A stretch of 60,475 nucleotides of DNA from Accumulibacter sp. (lineage in GTDB: Bacteria > Pseudomonadota > Gammaproteobacteria > Burkholderiales > Rhodocyclaceae). Below the pieces are notes generated by a model that saw only the letters and a program-made list of their open reading frames with translations, made no database searches and was not told the origin of the DNA. The translations under genes and the position numbers were made by a program. Shown piece by piece: positions 1 to 9,584 of the stretch (position 1 is its first letter; every line of letters starts with the position of its first letter). The stretch is taken from NCBI GenBank assembly GCA_017302455.1, contig JAFLDO010000031.1, forward strand, positions 1-60,475, given 5' to 3'.

Positions 1-2126
1 GCGGCGATCCACAGGGCCGTCTGCTTCCTGTCCTGCGCGTGCGCACCGTCCGCGCCGCCGAGCGCCCAACGTACTGCCGGCGCCCAGTCGCCGCGCAGCT
101 CACCGGCCAGCGCCAGCGCTTCACCACGGCCATCGGGCGCCAGGCGCAGCAGGGCCTGCAGGAGGTCGCTGGCGAGCGGTCGCCGGCCTGCCAGTTCGTA
201 GCCGGTCAGGCGCTCGACCAGAACACACGGCGCGATCCAGCCGTGCGCATGCGTCGGCGTCGCCAGCGGTTGCAGCGCGCCGTGCCGGTCGAGGTGCCGG
301 GTAAGCTCCCGCAGTCGCCGGTCGACGAAGCGCATCGGCCCGCGCACCTGCCGCCAGAAGGGATAGTGGGTATGCTGCAGGCGGCCTTCGAGCCAGGTCA
401 GCACCAGATCGCGCAGGCCGTTCGGAGCGCCGGGCAGGACGAGGCCGCGCGCGTCGGCGAGCGCACCGGTGTACATCCGCTTGACCAGCGCCTGCGTGCG
501 CGCGGCGAAGTCGGCGGGCCGGTCGTCGAAGAGGCGCGCGATGCCGTCGACGAGGCGCTCGACTTCGTCGACCGAATCGATCGCCTCGATGGCGTGCGCG
601 ACGCCGTCGATCAGTTCGTCGACGCTGGTGATGGGGAGCAGTGGCGGCAGCTTCGTCAGGACCGGCAGGTCGCTCAGCGCGAAGGCCAGGGGCGGTGGTG
701 GCCGGGAGAAGTCGACTTCGCCGGCCGATCCGCCCAATCCACACATGCCGCCCAAAGTGCGCAGGCGAGGCGGCAGCGCCTGCAGGCGCGTGCGCCATTG
801 TTGCTCTGCCGAGTTCGCCGCCGCCTCGGCAGCGGCATCGGCCGCCAGCCGCAGCGCCGGGTGGACGGCTGCCACCTCGGCACCGAGCCCGGCAAGTTGC
901 GCGCGCGCCAGCGGCGCCAGTTCGTCCGCAAAGCGGCGCACGCGTTCGAGCTGGTCGTCGCTCCAGGCGCCGACGTACGCGCAGAGGAACTGCGCTGCCA
1001 CCTGCTGAACTTCGCTCGCCGGATGTCGCAGTGCTTCGCACAGCACGGCGTGCGCGGCCTCAGCCAGATCGCCCGCCAGCTCTTCCTGCTTCAGGAGCCG
1101 GCCGACGAGCTTCAGCGCCGCCAACGGCTGCGCCTTGGCCGGCAGCGCGAACAGTGGCGGCATCGCGGCCAGCGTCGGCTCGCCGGGCAGCGGCCGCCGA
1201 CGCACGATCAACCCGAGTTGCCTGAGCGCGAAACCAACGACATGGCCAGTGCGGTGGCCGAGCAACTCCCGGTACGCCGTCTCTCGCGCGTCGAGTTCGT
1301 CGGCGCTCGGCGCCAGCCGGGAGTGCAGCTTGTGGTAACCGGCGAGGACGCTGTTGTTGCTGCTCGTCCACACGCCGGCAAGACTCGCGTCGAGCAGCCG
1401 CCGCCGGTCGACACGCCCTTCACTGGCGAGCCCGATCAACGCGTCGCTCCAGCTCTCGTAGTCGGCGGGGCATTGCGGATGCCCGCGCGTCCAGGCGTCG
1501 TCGAAGACGTTGGTGTCGAGTTCGAAGAGCCGCCAGATCTCGTCGTCGAGCAGGCTGGGGTCGGCGAGCAGTTGCGCACGCAGGGGAATGTACTGGACGC
1601 CGGGCCGCGACCAGCCCGGATTGAGGTTGCTGACCATCAGCCGCAGATAGCCGCGTAGTGAGTCGCCCTCCTCCGGTCGGCGACACAGTCCGTCGCGCAC
1701 CAGACCACGCACGAAGCTCCAGGGGACTCCCGGGAACTCGTCCCGCAAGCGATGGCGCAGCCAGGCGTCGCGCCAGGCCGGGTCGCGTGCCGCGAAGACA
1801 CGGCGCAGCAGTACCTCAGCATCGCGCTGACCCAGCCAGTGCACGCGCTTGGCCTTGTCGATGTGGCACAGCGCCAGGACACTCAGCGAGAGTTTCGCGT
1901 GCTGCTCGCGCCACTTTCGCCCGAGGCTTCCGCTGCGCGTCGTCGACGCCCCGGGAAGCAGGACCAACCACTCGTTGAGCAAGCGCCCGCCGTCGACCGC
2001 TTTCCACAGATCGGCGGCGATTGGTGCCAGCGCGCGGCGGGTTTCAGCCGGCAAAGCCAGCAAGGCATCGACGATCTCCGCCGGTGACTGGCGGACGACG
2101 AGAGCGGCGAAGTCCTTCTCGGTCAT
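1..2126 (-). CDS. Large helical-repeat protein, DUF6493-like, C-terminus beyond window
   Basis: The minus strand is open from an ATG at 2126 to the window edge, giving 708 codons with no stop, so the C-terminus is missing. The translation begins MTEKDFAALVVRQSPAEI and is rich in Leu, Ala, Arg and paired helices, as in HEAT-like repeat proteins. A late segment reads PLATPTHAHGWIAPCVLVER, which I recall as typical of DUF6493 proteins often found beside SWIM zinc-finger genes; this is recollection, not a search. No enzymatic motif or signal peptide is visible, so it is probably cytoplasmic. It starts 4 nt after the stop of the SWIM gene and is the fourth gene of an operon. Plus-strand open frames across the region are GC-driven shadows. 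Confidence 0.7.
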   Translation of the reverse strand, partial: MTEKDFAALVVRQSPAEIVDALLALPAETRRALAPIAADLWKAVDGGRLLNEWLVLLPGASTTRSGSLGRKWREQHAKLSLSVLALCHIDKAKRVHWLGQRDAEVLLRRVFAARDPAWRDAWLRHRLRDEFPGVPWSFVRGLVRDGLCRRPEEGDSLRGYLRLMVSNLNPGWSRPGVQYIPLRAQLLADPSLLDDEIWRLFELDTNVFDDAWTRGHPQCPADYESWSDALIGLASEGRVDRRRLLDASLAGVWTSSNNSVLAGYHKLHSRLAPSADELDARETAYRELLGHRTGHVVGFALRQLGLIVRRRPLPGEPTLAAMPPLFALPAKAQPLAALKLVGRLLKQEELAGDLAEAAHAVLCEALRHPASEVQQVAAQFLCAYVGAWSDDQLERVRRFADELAPLARAQLAGLGAEVAAVHPALRLAADAAAEAAANSAEQQWRTRLQALPPRLRTLGGMCGLGGSAGEVDFSRPPPPLAFALSDLPVLTKLPPLLPITSVDELIDGVAHAIEAIDSVDEVERLVDGIARLFDDRPADFAARTQALVKRMYTGALADARGLVLPGAPNGLRDLVLTWLEGRLQHTHYPFWRQVRGPMRFVDRRLRELTRHLDRHGALQPLATPTHAHGWIAPCVLVERLTGYELAGRRPLASDLLQALLRLAPDGRGEALALAGELRGDWAPAVRWALGGADGAHAQDRKQTALWIA

Positions 2127-2130
2127 GCGC

Positions 2131-3525
2131 TCACTCGCTCATTCGGCCGGTCGTTCCTGCAGGCGCTGGCGCATCCGCATCGCCGTCACGCAACAGGCGC
2201 GCGGCGAGGATGTGCTTGCACGGTCCGCGTTCGCCGTGCAGCTTGCTGAACCACGGACACGAGCAGCGGTCGGTGTCGGCGCGCAAACGAACGTGGTGGA
2301 CGACGTCGCTGCCGTCGACGGCAAAGTCATGGCCGTCAGCGTCGACGACGGCCAGCCGCCGTACCCTGTTCTCGGCCAGCAGTTGGCGGGCGCCGAGCAG
2401 GCGCGGCTGCATCGCCTCGACGCGCTCGAGATCGAAGGGGAGTTCGCGGTGGAAGTAGCGACCGGTGCCGCAATCGTAGCCGGCAAGACCGCGCGCGCCG
2501 AGCGCCGCGAGTGCGGCCTCCACCTCGCCGGCAGTCAGGGCGGTCGCCCGCGCCACCTCGCCAACGTCGATCTCGTTCTGCCAGCGCAGTTGCGCGCGCA
2601 CCTTCGGCAGGGCTTTCTGCCAGGCGGCGGAGGCCAGCGACGACAACACCTGGCCTTCGCCCGAGAAGCCGCGCTGCGTCTCCGGGCTGACCAGCAGCGT
2701 CACCCGGCCGACCGCGAAGACGACTTCCCACGCCGAAGCGCCGGAAGCCGCGTCACTCCAGATCCGCAAACGTTCGGCGCGCTGCGCCAGCCCGGGCAGC
2801 GTGCGGAGACGCTGCAAGCCGCTGACCGCGACCGCGCCGTCGGCTGGCCGCTGGCTCAGGCGCAGCGCAGCGCCCGACTGGACGATGAACGAGGGCTGCC
2901 GGGGAATGCTGCCGAGTGGCAGGCCGTGCGCGAAGCGGCGCGCTTCGGCGCCGGCAACGTCGATCATCAGCACCAGCCGCGGCAGGTAAGCCTGCACCTC
3001 GCTGAACCCCTTGATCCAGCGCAGCGGCAGGCGCACCTTCTTTTCGACGACACGGGCCTCGCCCCGACTCAGCGTGAAGGCTTCGCGACCAACGGAAAAC
3101 TCGACCCGCTCCCGGTCCTGCAGGCGCATCAGCGCGGCGCGCATCGGCATGTTGAAGTCGACGTTGGTCGTTCCGCGACCGAGCCGCTCGGCGGCCAGAC
3201 CGGCGGTGTCGAGATCGACGCGCACATAGACGCCACAACAGCCGCTGAAGCCCTCGAAGCGCAACATCGCGTCGTTGCTGGTCACTACCGGGTCCATCTG
3301 CGGCGGCCGCGGCAGAAAGTAATGCGTGCGCACGACGTCGAGCAGCGCCAGCAGCATGTCGGCAACGCTGCGCGGCTGCTCGATGCGGCCGTGGAAGAAG
3401 TGCGGATGTTCGTCGCCGCTCGACGAGGTGGCGAGTTGCAGCGTCTGCGCCTGCGCCTGCGGCCACGCGACGACGCCCGATGCCCAGGGGTAGCGGTAGG
3501 TGAAGTTGAGGGCGCTTGCCGACAT
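2131..3525 (-). CDS. SWIM zinc-finger family protein
   Basis: A 464-residue protein starting MSASALNFTYRYPWASG. The C-terminus carries a SWIM-type zinc site: C421 and C423 in CSCPWF, then C436 and H438 in GPCKHILAA, giving CxCx12CxH. The SWIM domain is a zinc-binding fold thought to contact nucleic acid or protein. The other 400 residues match no enzyme I recognise. The frame is open further upstream, but the extra stretch lies inside the neighbouring protease gene, so the ATG at 3525 in the 20-nt gap is the sensible start. It sits between the trypsin-TPR gene and the DUF6493-like gene. Bacterial SWIM proteins are often encoded near MoxR/VWA or SNF2 genes; here the immediate partners are secreted proteases instead. 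Confidence 0.8.
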   Translation of the reverse strand: MSASALNFTYRYPWASGVVAWPQAQAQTLQLATSSSGDEHPHFFHGRIEQPRSVADMLLALLDVVRTHYFLPRPPQMDPVVTSNDAMLRFEGFSGCCGVYVRVDLDTAGLAAERLGRGTTNVDFNMPMRAALMRLQDRERVEFSVGREAFTLSRGEARVVEKKVRLPLRWIKGFSEVQAYLPRLVLMIDVAGAEARRFAHGLPLGSIPRQPSFIVQSGAALRLSQRPADGAVAVSGLQRLRTLPGLAQRAERLRIWSDAASGASAWEVVFAVGRVTLLVSPETQRGFSGEGQVLSSLASAAWQKALPKVRAQLRWQNEIDVGEVARATALTAGEVEAALAALGARGLAGYDCGTGRYFHRELPFDLERVEAMQPRLLGARQLLAENRVRRLAVVDADGHDFAVDGSDVVHHVRLRADTDRCSCPWFSKLHGERGPCKHILAARLLRDGDADAPAPAGTTGRMSE

Positions 3526-3545
3526 GCGATCCTTGTTCGCCTGGA

Positions 3546-5900
3546 CTATTCGGGAAGTGGCATGGCCTTGCTGCCGGGCAGCGCCGCCAGGCGTGCGCGC
3601 AGCTCGCTGGCGGCAGCCGGATTGAGCGACTTGAGGCGCGCATGCGCGGCGATGGCGGCTTCCCGGTCGCCGAGCCCGGCATTGGCCACCGCCATCAGAT
3701 ACCAGACCTGCGGCACTTGCGGGACCTTCTCGGCGAGCAATGTCGCTTGCTCCCGGGCAAGCGCGAACTGACCGGCGCCGATGTAGGCCGAGGTGAGATA
3801 GAGCCGCGCGTCGCTGGCGCCGGGCGAGAGTTCGAGCGCCTTGCGCAGTGCGGCGATCGCCTCGCCCATCTGGCGCTGCGCAATCTTCGCCTCGCCGAGG
3901 TTGATCCAGGCGTTGGCGAAGTCGGGCTTCAGCCGCAGGGCCGTCTCGAAGGCCGGCACGGCTTCGCCCGGGCGTTGCAGCTTGAGCAGGCTGTAGCCCT
4001 TGTTGCTCCACGCCTGGTAATCGGTCGGCTCGAGCTGCGTTGCGCGTTCGCCGTATTCGAGCGCTTTCGTATAGTCGCCGCGCCGCCCGTGCAGCGCCGA
4101 CAGCGCCTGGTAGGCCGTTCCCTGGCTCGGGTTGATGGCGAGAGCCCGTTGCAGGGCTTCCGCCGCCTCCGCCGCCTTGCCGCGCTGCACGCGCGCCTGA
4201 CCGAGCGCCACCCAGTCATCGGCGAGCTTGCCGTCGAGCTGCGTGGCGCGCGCGTAGGCGTTTTCGGCACGCTCCCACTCGCGTCGCTCGCTGGCGATCG
4301 AGCCGAGCAGACGGCAGGCGGCCACCTGGGCGTCCGCTGCCTCACACGCGCGCGCCGCCAGTTCGGCAGCTTCGGCAGTGCGCCCGGCGCGTTGTCGCAA
4401 CTCGGCGAGCATGATCGTCGCACCGGTCGCGCGCGGATTCAGCTCGATGGCCGTTTCGAAGGCCTTGGCGGCCTCGTCGTCACGCCCCGAGCGGCGCAGC
4501 ACGAGGCCCAGGTTGTGCCAGGCCTCGGGCAGCCGGGGGTCGATCGCCAGCGCCTTGCGATAGGCCTGTTCGGCCTCACGGTAGCGACCCGCCTTCTCCT
4601 CGCCGGTGCCGACGTTGTTCCACGCCTTGGCGTCATCGGCCTTGCCGCTGTCCTTGACGGCCGCCAGTTCGCGACCGGCGGCGGCGCCCTCGCCGCGCAG
4701 TACCAGCGCCTGTGCCAGTTTGCGGCGCAGTCCGTCGGCGTTGGGCGCCAGGCGGACGGCGACGCGATAGCGCTCGGCAGCTTCATCGCCTTGGCCGGCA
4801 GCGGCGGCGAGATCTGCCCAGCCCTCCCAGACCGACGCCTGTCCGGGAGAAAAGCGCAGCGCGGTGGCGTAGGCGCTCGCCGCCTCGTCCGGGCGCGCCA
4901 GCCCACGCAGCGCGTCACCGAGGAGACCCCAGTAGTAGCCGCCGGACGGCTGCAGGCGGGTCGCCCGGCGTGCCTCTGCTTCTGCCGCGGCGTAATCGCC
5001 GAGGGCCAGATACGTGCGTGCCAGATAGCCACTCGTCAAGGCGTGCCAGGGTGCGGCGGCGGCGCCGCGCACCAGCCGCTCACGCGCCGCCGCCAGGCGA
5101 CCGAGATTGCCCTCGGCCAAGCCGGCCGAGGCGAGCGCGTCCGCCGAAGTCGGGTAAACCTGCTGCCAGCGCTCGGCGTGTGCCAGCAGGCCGCTCCAGT
5201 CGGCGCGCAGCCGCAGTTCTTCGGCCACGGCCAGCCAGTCCGGCTCGGGCGTGACCGGCAGCGGCATGACCGGCGGGTGGCCGTCGCGCTCGAGGCGGGC
5301 GATCGCGTCGGCAGGAATCGCGACGCTGACGTTCTGCCCGAGTTCGAGGACGCTGCTGGTGATCCCGAGCAGCCGGCCGGCGCCGTCGAACAAGCCGCCG
5401 CCGCTCGACCCGGGCGACACCGCGGCGCTGGTGATGATGCGCGGCTCGGCACCGCGCCGGTCGATCGCCGAAACGACGCCGGCGCTCACCGCCAGACCGA
5501 GGCCAAGCGGATTGCCGACTGCAAAGACCGCCTCGCCCTGGCCGACGTCAGCCAGGGCACGCCGAGCCACTCCTGCCACCGTCAGTTCCCGCACCTCCAG
5601 CAGGCACAGATCGCGTACCGGGTCTTCACGCAGCCGCGTCGCCACCAGTTGGCGGCCGTCGGCAAGCGTCAGCCGAAGCGAATGCGCCTCGGCGACGACA
5701 TGGCAGTTGGTCACCACCCGACCTGCGTGGACGACGACGCCGCTGCCCTCGCTGTCGACCTGGGCGCGGGAATTGAGTGCGGCAACGGTGACCACCTGCG
5801 CGCGCACGCGCGCCAGGAGGTCCTGTGCCTGGTCGGCGTGCGCGCTGGTCGCCGCCAGCAGCAGCCAGGCGAGGCTGACGAAGCGGCCGATCGCTCTCAT
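3546..5900 (-). CDS. Secreted trypsin-like serine protease with C-terminal TPR array
   Basis: 784 residues. A signal peptide covers about 1-22 (likely cut after AHA). Residues 30-210 form a trypsin/HtrA-like domain with a complete triad: H67 in TNCHVV, D97 in RDLCLL and S166 in PGSSGGGLFD. From about residue 225 to the end there are many tetratricopeptide repeats with recurring AWNNLG- and AEAxYRKAL-type motifs (at least eight by eye). No PDZ domain is visible, so this is not a standard DegP. It is probably a periplasmic or secreted protease whose TPRs recruit substrate or partner. Its ATG overlaps the stop of the upstream paralogue by 4 nt, implying translational coupling. The SWIM gene follows 20 nt later. 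Substrate is unknown. Confidence 0.85.
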   Translation of the reverse strand: MRAIGRFVSLAWLLLAATSAHADQAQDLLARVRAQVVTVAALNSRAQVDSEGSGVVVHAGRVVTNCHVVAEAHSLRLTLADGRQLVATRLREDPVRDLCLLEVRELTVAGVARRALADVGQGEAVFAVGNPLGLGLAVSAGVVSAIDRRGAEPRIITSAAVSPGSSGGGLFDGAGRLLGITSSVLELGQNVSVAIPADAIARLERDGHPPVMPLPVTPEPDWLAVAEELRLRADWSGLLAHAERWQQVYPTSADALASAGLAEGNLGRLAAARERLVRGAAAAPWHALTSGYLARTYLALGDYAAAEAEARRATRLQPSGGYYWGLLGDALRGLARPDEAASAYATALRFSPGQASVWEGWADLAAAAGQGDEAAERYRVAVRLAPNADGLRRKLAQALVLRGEGAAAGRELAAVKDSGKADDAKAWNNVGTGEEKAGRYREAEQAYRKALAIDPRLPEAWHNLGLVLRRSGRDDEAAKAFETAIELNPRATGATIMLAELRQRAGRTAEAAELAARACEAADAQVAACRLLGSIASERREWERAENAYARATQLDGKLADDWVALGQARVQRGKAAEAAEALQRALAINPSQGTAYQALSALHGRRGDYTKALEYGERATQLEPTDYQAWSNKGYSLLKLQRPGEAVPAFETALRLKPDFANAWINLGEAKIAQRQMGEAIAALRKALELSPGASDARLYLTSAYIGAGQFALAREQATLLAEKVPQVPQVWYLMAVANAGLGDREAAIAAHARLKSLNPAAASELRARLAALPGSKAMPLPE

Positions 5901-7714
5901 CGGGCGGACTCGTAGGGCAACAGGTAGTCCCGATAGGCCTGCTCGGCATGCACGCGGTCGAGTTCGAGCAGGCGTGCATGGACGCGGCGCACGTCGTCCG
6001 GACGACCGGCGGCGTGATAGGACTCGAGCAGCGCGTGCCAGACCTTGGCCTGCTTGGCATCGAGCTTGAGCGATTGTTCAAGCGCCGCGATCGCCAGTTC
6101 GCTGCGGCCCAGCGCCGCATTGACGAAACCGATCTGGCGCCAGACGAAAGGATCCTCCGGTCGCTTCGCTTTCGCGGCTTCGAACAACTGCAGCGCCGCG
6201 TCGAACTGGCCAGCGTCCTTGAGCGCGATGCCGAGGCTGTCCTGCGCCGCTTCGCGATGCGACGCGAACTTCTCCGCCTGGCGATAGGCCGCGATCGCCT
6301 CAGGAAACAGGCGCAGTGCGTAGTAGGTATTGGCGAGCGCCAGCCAGGCCAACACGGGGCTCGCCGGAGCGCCGGCCAGCGCCGCCCTGAGCGCCTCGAT
6401 GGCTTCCTGGCGACGGCCGAGTGCCGACAGCGCGGCACCCTTCCAGAGCAAGCCGTCGGCGTGTTCCGGCGACAGCGCCAGCAACTGCTCGGCGGCGGCC
6501 AGCGCCCGCTCGTAGTCCTGCGCGCCATACTGCGCCTCGGCGAGCTGGATCCACAACAAGGCGTTCGCCGGTTCGGCGCGCGTCAGTTGGCGGAACAACC
6601 GTACGCCCGTCGGCCAATCGCGCCGATTCACCGCCAGCGTCGCGGCGAGGTGCTGCGCACCCGTGTTCCACGGCGCCAGCCGCATCGCTTCGGCGAGCGC
6701 GTCGGCGGCGGCCGGCGCTTGCCCACGACGGATCTCGATCCAGCCGATCATCGTCCAGACGCGCGTGTCCTCGCGTTGGCTCGCCAGCAGTTCGCGCGCG
6801 CCGGCGAGCGCCTCGTCGAAGCGCTCCTGGTTGATGCGTGCACGTGCCAGGCCGAGACCCGAGGTCACGTCGCCGGGAGCGCGCACCAGCGCCTGGCGAT
6901 ACGCTCGCTCGGCCGCCGGCCAGTCGCCCTGCGCTTCGCTGGCGACGGCGAGCCAGAACCAGGCTTCCGGATCGTCGGCGACGCGCTCGCTGCGGCGCGC
7001 GGCAAGCGCCGCGAGTTCTGCCCAGCGCGCCTCGCCTTCGAGCGCGACCGCCTGCCTGCGCCATTCGCGCAGTTCGCCCTGCGCCGCCGCGCGCTCGGCG
7101 ATTTCGGCGATCCACGCGGCCGGTGCGGCGAAGTTCACGTTCTGGCCGGCAAGCTTGCGATAGCGAATCACCCCGACCAAGCGACCGCCATCGTCGAACA
7201 GGCCGCCGCCTTGCGAGCCCGGCGCCACCGGCGCGGTGTGCTGGATCAGGCGCTCGCCGCCGATTTCGCGGATCGCCGCGACGACGCCGTCGGAGACGCC
7301 GACGCCAAGGCCGAGCGCATTGCCGACGGCAAGCACGCGCGCGCCGGCGGCCGGCAGACCCGTCGCGAGGACGGCTGGTGGCCCCGGCAGACCGGGAACG
7401 TCGAGCAGGCACAAATTGCGCCTGACGTCCGCATGCGCCACCCGGGCGACCCGTGGCGAAGCCTCCGCACGCAGCCGCAAGCCCGCCGCGCCGTCCACGA
7501 GGTCGCATTGGGTAACGACCTGCGCCTCACCGATCGTCACCGCCGATAGCGCGGCCAGCACCTGGCCGGCGGCATCCAGAACTTCGAGTTCGCGCACTTG
7601 CCCCGCGACCTGTTCGAATACCGTTTGCGGCGAGGCGGCAAAGGCCGGTGGGCCGGCAGACAGCAGGACGGCGACGGCGGAAAGCAGGGCGAGCGAGCGA
7701 AGCGGCAGGGACAC
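5897..7714 (-). CDS. Secreted TPR protein with catalytically dead trypsin-like domain (pseudoprotease)
   Basis: 605 residues from a GTG at 7714, preceded by an AGGA-rich leader. Signal peptide about 1-26 (ends AFA). The following domain aligns with the protease encoded just downstream, but each catalytic position is changed: His is D71 (TQCDLV), Asp is N100 (RNLCLL) and Ser is Q168 (PGSQGGGLFD). The surrounding fold motifs such as VGNALGLG and GQNVNFAAP are kept, which argues for selection on structure rather than decay. The rest is a TPR array. It is the first gene of the four-gene operon and overlaps the active paralogue by ATGA. It is probably a regulatory or substrate-binding partner of that protease. 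The promoter should lie in 7715-7939, shared with a divergent transporter gene. Confidence 0.82.
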   Translation of the reverse strand: MSLPLRSLALLSAVAVLLSAGPPAFAASPQTVFEQVAGQVRELEVLDAAGQVLAALSAVTIGEAQVVTQCDLVDGAAGLRLRAEASPRVARVAHADVRRNLCLLDVPGLPGPPAVLATGLPAAGARVLAVGNALGLGVGVSDGVVAAIREIGGERLIQHTAPVAPGSQGGGLFDDGGRLVGVIRYRKLAGQNVNFAAPAAWIAEIAERAAAQGELREWRRQAVALEGEARWAELAALAARRSERVADDPEAWFWLAVASEAQGDWPAAERAYRQALVRAPGDVTSGLGLARARINQERFDEALAGARELLASQREDTRVWTMIGWIEIRRGQAPAAADALAEAMRLAPWNTGAQHLAATLAVNRRDWPTGVRLFRQLTRAEPANALLWIQLAEAQYGAQDYERALAAAEQLLALSPEHADGLLWKGAALSALGRRQEAIEALRAALAGAPASPVLAWLALANTYYALRLFPEAIAAYRQAEKFASHREAAQDSLGIALKDAGQFDAALQLFEAAKAKRPEDPFVWRQIGFVNAALGRSELAIAALEQSLKLDAKQAKVWHALLESYHAAGRPDDVRRVHARLLELDRVHAEQAYRDYLLPYESAR

Positions 7715-7939
7715 CGGTCCTGCTCCTGAAGATGGGCGAAAGCCGCAAGATAGCGGCTCACCGGCCTGCCGACAAGCGATAACGTTCGCCGAGGGGAACC
7801 CATCGCGGCGTGTCGGCGCCTACCGGTCGGGCGCGCCCGCCTTGCTGCTGCCTTCGCCGAGCGCTTATCATCGCGCCCTCGGAAACGGTGGCGCAGTCGG
7901 CCCGGCGGTCCGAGCCTCGCTTCCTGAAGGAGCACTGCC

Positions 7940-9565
7940 GTGCTGGCCACCATTCGTCACTGGTTTGTTGACAATTTCGTCGAACTCGGCCGTGAGATGC
8001 GGCTCTCCTACCTGCCGCCGCTGATGGTCTATGTGGCGGCAGGAGTTTCCGGGCTGACCGGCATCGTCGGCACCTTCTTCGTCAAGGAATACCTCGGCCT
8101 CTCCGCCGCCTTCCTCGCAGCGCTCGGTTTCTGGGCCGGAATCCCGTGGGCGCTGAAGATGCCGCTCGGACATCTGGTCGATCTGATCTGGCGACACAAG
8201 GCAGGGCTGGTGTGGCTCGGTGCCGGCCTGATCGCCACCAGCCTGTTGATCATGCTCGGGCTGGTGACCGAGCCGCTGCGCATGCGCGCGGTGATGTCGA
8301 TCGAAGCCTGGTTCGTCCTCTCCGCCCTGCTCTCGCCCGTCGGCTATGTTCTCCAGGATGTGGTCGCCGACGCCATGACCGTCGAGGCCGTGCCGCGGGT
8401 GGACGAACACGGTCAGCCTCTGCCGGCGGCGACGCGACGGTTGATGAACACCACGCTGCAGACGCTTGGCCGAGTTGCCATCATCGGCGGCGGTGTCCTC
8501 GTCTCGCTGGTGAACGTGCTCATGTTCGCTGGCGTCGAGTCTCTGCCGCCAAACGCCAAGGCGGCCATCTACAGTGAGGTCTACGCCCTTGCGCTGCTGA
8601 TCCCGGTGATCTCGGTCGCCGGCGTGCTGCTGGCCGCCCTGCTCCAGCGCCGGGAGCGGCAGCGGCTACGCGCTCGCGGTTTCGCCGAAGCGCGGCTGCG
8701 CGAGCTCCTCGAACCACCGTTGGAGCCGGTGCAGCCCAACTGGTGGATCCTCGGGGGCAGCCTGGTGTTTGTGGTCATCAGCCTCTCGGTCGGGCTGTCA
8801 CAACTTCCGTTCGGCGAGGAGATCGTGTTCCTCGCTTCCTTCGTGGTGATCGTCTTTCTGATGGGCAGACTGCTCCGCGAACTGGACGGCGACTCGCGCC
8901 GCACGCTGCTCGGCACGGCCATCGTCATCTTCGTCTTCCGCGCCGTCCCTGGCCCCGGCGCCGGCTCGACCTGGTGGATGATCGACGCGCTGGGTTTCGA
9001 CCAGTCCTTCCTGGCGAAGCTGTCGCTGATCGCCAGCGTGCTGACGCTGCTCGGCCTGTTCACCTTCCGCCGCTTCATGGCCGAACGCTCGATCGCCTAC
9101 ATCGCGGGTTTCCTGACACTCGCCGGCACGCTGCTCAGCCTGCCGACGCTGGGCATGTACTACGGCCTGCACGAATGGACCGCCGCGCACACCGGCGGGA
9201 TCGTAGACGCGCGTTTCATCGCCCTTATCGACACGGCGCTGGAGTCCCCGCTGGGACAGATCGCGATGGTACCGATGCTGGCGTGGATCGCCAATTCGGC
9301 GCCGGCAAACCTCAAGGCCACCTACTTCGCGGTCATGGCCTCGTTTACCAACCTGGCGTTGTCCGCCTCGCAACTGGGCACCCGCTATCTCAACCAGATC
9401 TTCGAGGTCAACCGCGAGGTCCGCGACCCGCTGACGAGTGCGCTCACGACGCCGGCCGACTACAGCCAGCTGGGCAGCTTGTTCATGGTGTCGATCGTGC
9501 TTGGGCTGGTCCTTCCCTTTGCCGCGATCTGGCTGACGCGTACCTTGAAGCTGCGCAGCGCCTGA
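7940..9565 (+). CDS. Multi-pass membrane transporter, BT1/folate-biopterin MFS-like
   Basis: 541 residues from a GTG at 7940, with AAGGAG about 7 nt upstream fixing the start. About 12 hydrophobic segments are visible. The early motif GFWAGIPWALKMPLGHLVD and later VLQDVVADAMTVEAVP resemble the PWxxKP and D-x-D signatures of the BT1 (folate/biopterin transporter) branch of the major facilitator superfamily. A charged cytoplasmic stretch lies near residues 230-260. The substrate cannot be read from sequence. It is divergent from the TPR-protease operon and convergent with nirC, so it seems to be a single-gene unit. It could instead belong to another MFS branch. Confidence 0.6.
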   Translation: MLATIRHWFVDNFVELGREMRLSYLPPLMVYVAAGVSGLTGIVGTFFVKEYLGLSAAFLAALGFWAGIPWALKMPLGHLVDLIWRHKAGLVWLGAGLIATSLLIMLGLVTEPLRMRAVMSIEAWFVLSALLSPVGYVLQDVVADAMTVEAVPRVDEHGQPLPAATRRLMNTTLQTLGRVAIIGGGVLVSLVNVLMFAGVESLPPNAKAAIYSEVYALALLIPVISVAGVLLAALLQRRERQRLRARGFAEARLRELLEPPLEPVQPNWWILGGSLVFVVISLSVGLSQLPFGEEIVFLASFVVIVFLMGRLLRELDGDSRRTLLGTAIVIFVFRAVPGPGAGSTWWMIDALGFDQSFLAKLSLIASVLTLLGLFTFRRFMAERSIAYIAGFLTLAGTLLSLPTLGMYYGLHEWTAAHTGGIVDARFIALIDTALESPLGQIAMVPMLAWIANSAPANLKATYFAVMASFTNLALSASQLGTRYLNQIFEVNREVRDPLTSALTTPADYSQLGSLFMVSIVLGLVLPFAAIWLTRTLKLRSA

Positions 9566-9584
9566 ACAGCTGTTCCGAGTCGCG

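Noticed and set aside
39-1658. Long plus-strand open frame across the left edge
   Set aside because: It is antisense to a longer continuous minus-strand frame that starts at 2126 and fits the operon; its translation is low-complexity Arg/Gln/Ala typical of GC-rich shadows.
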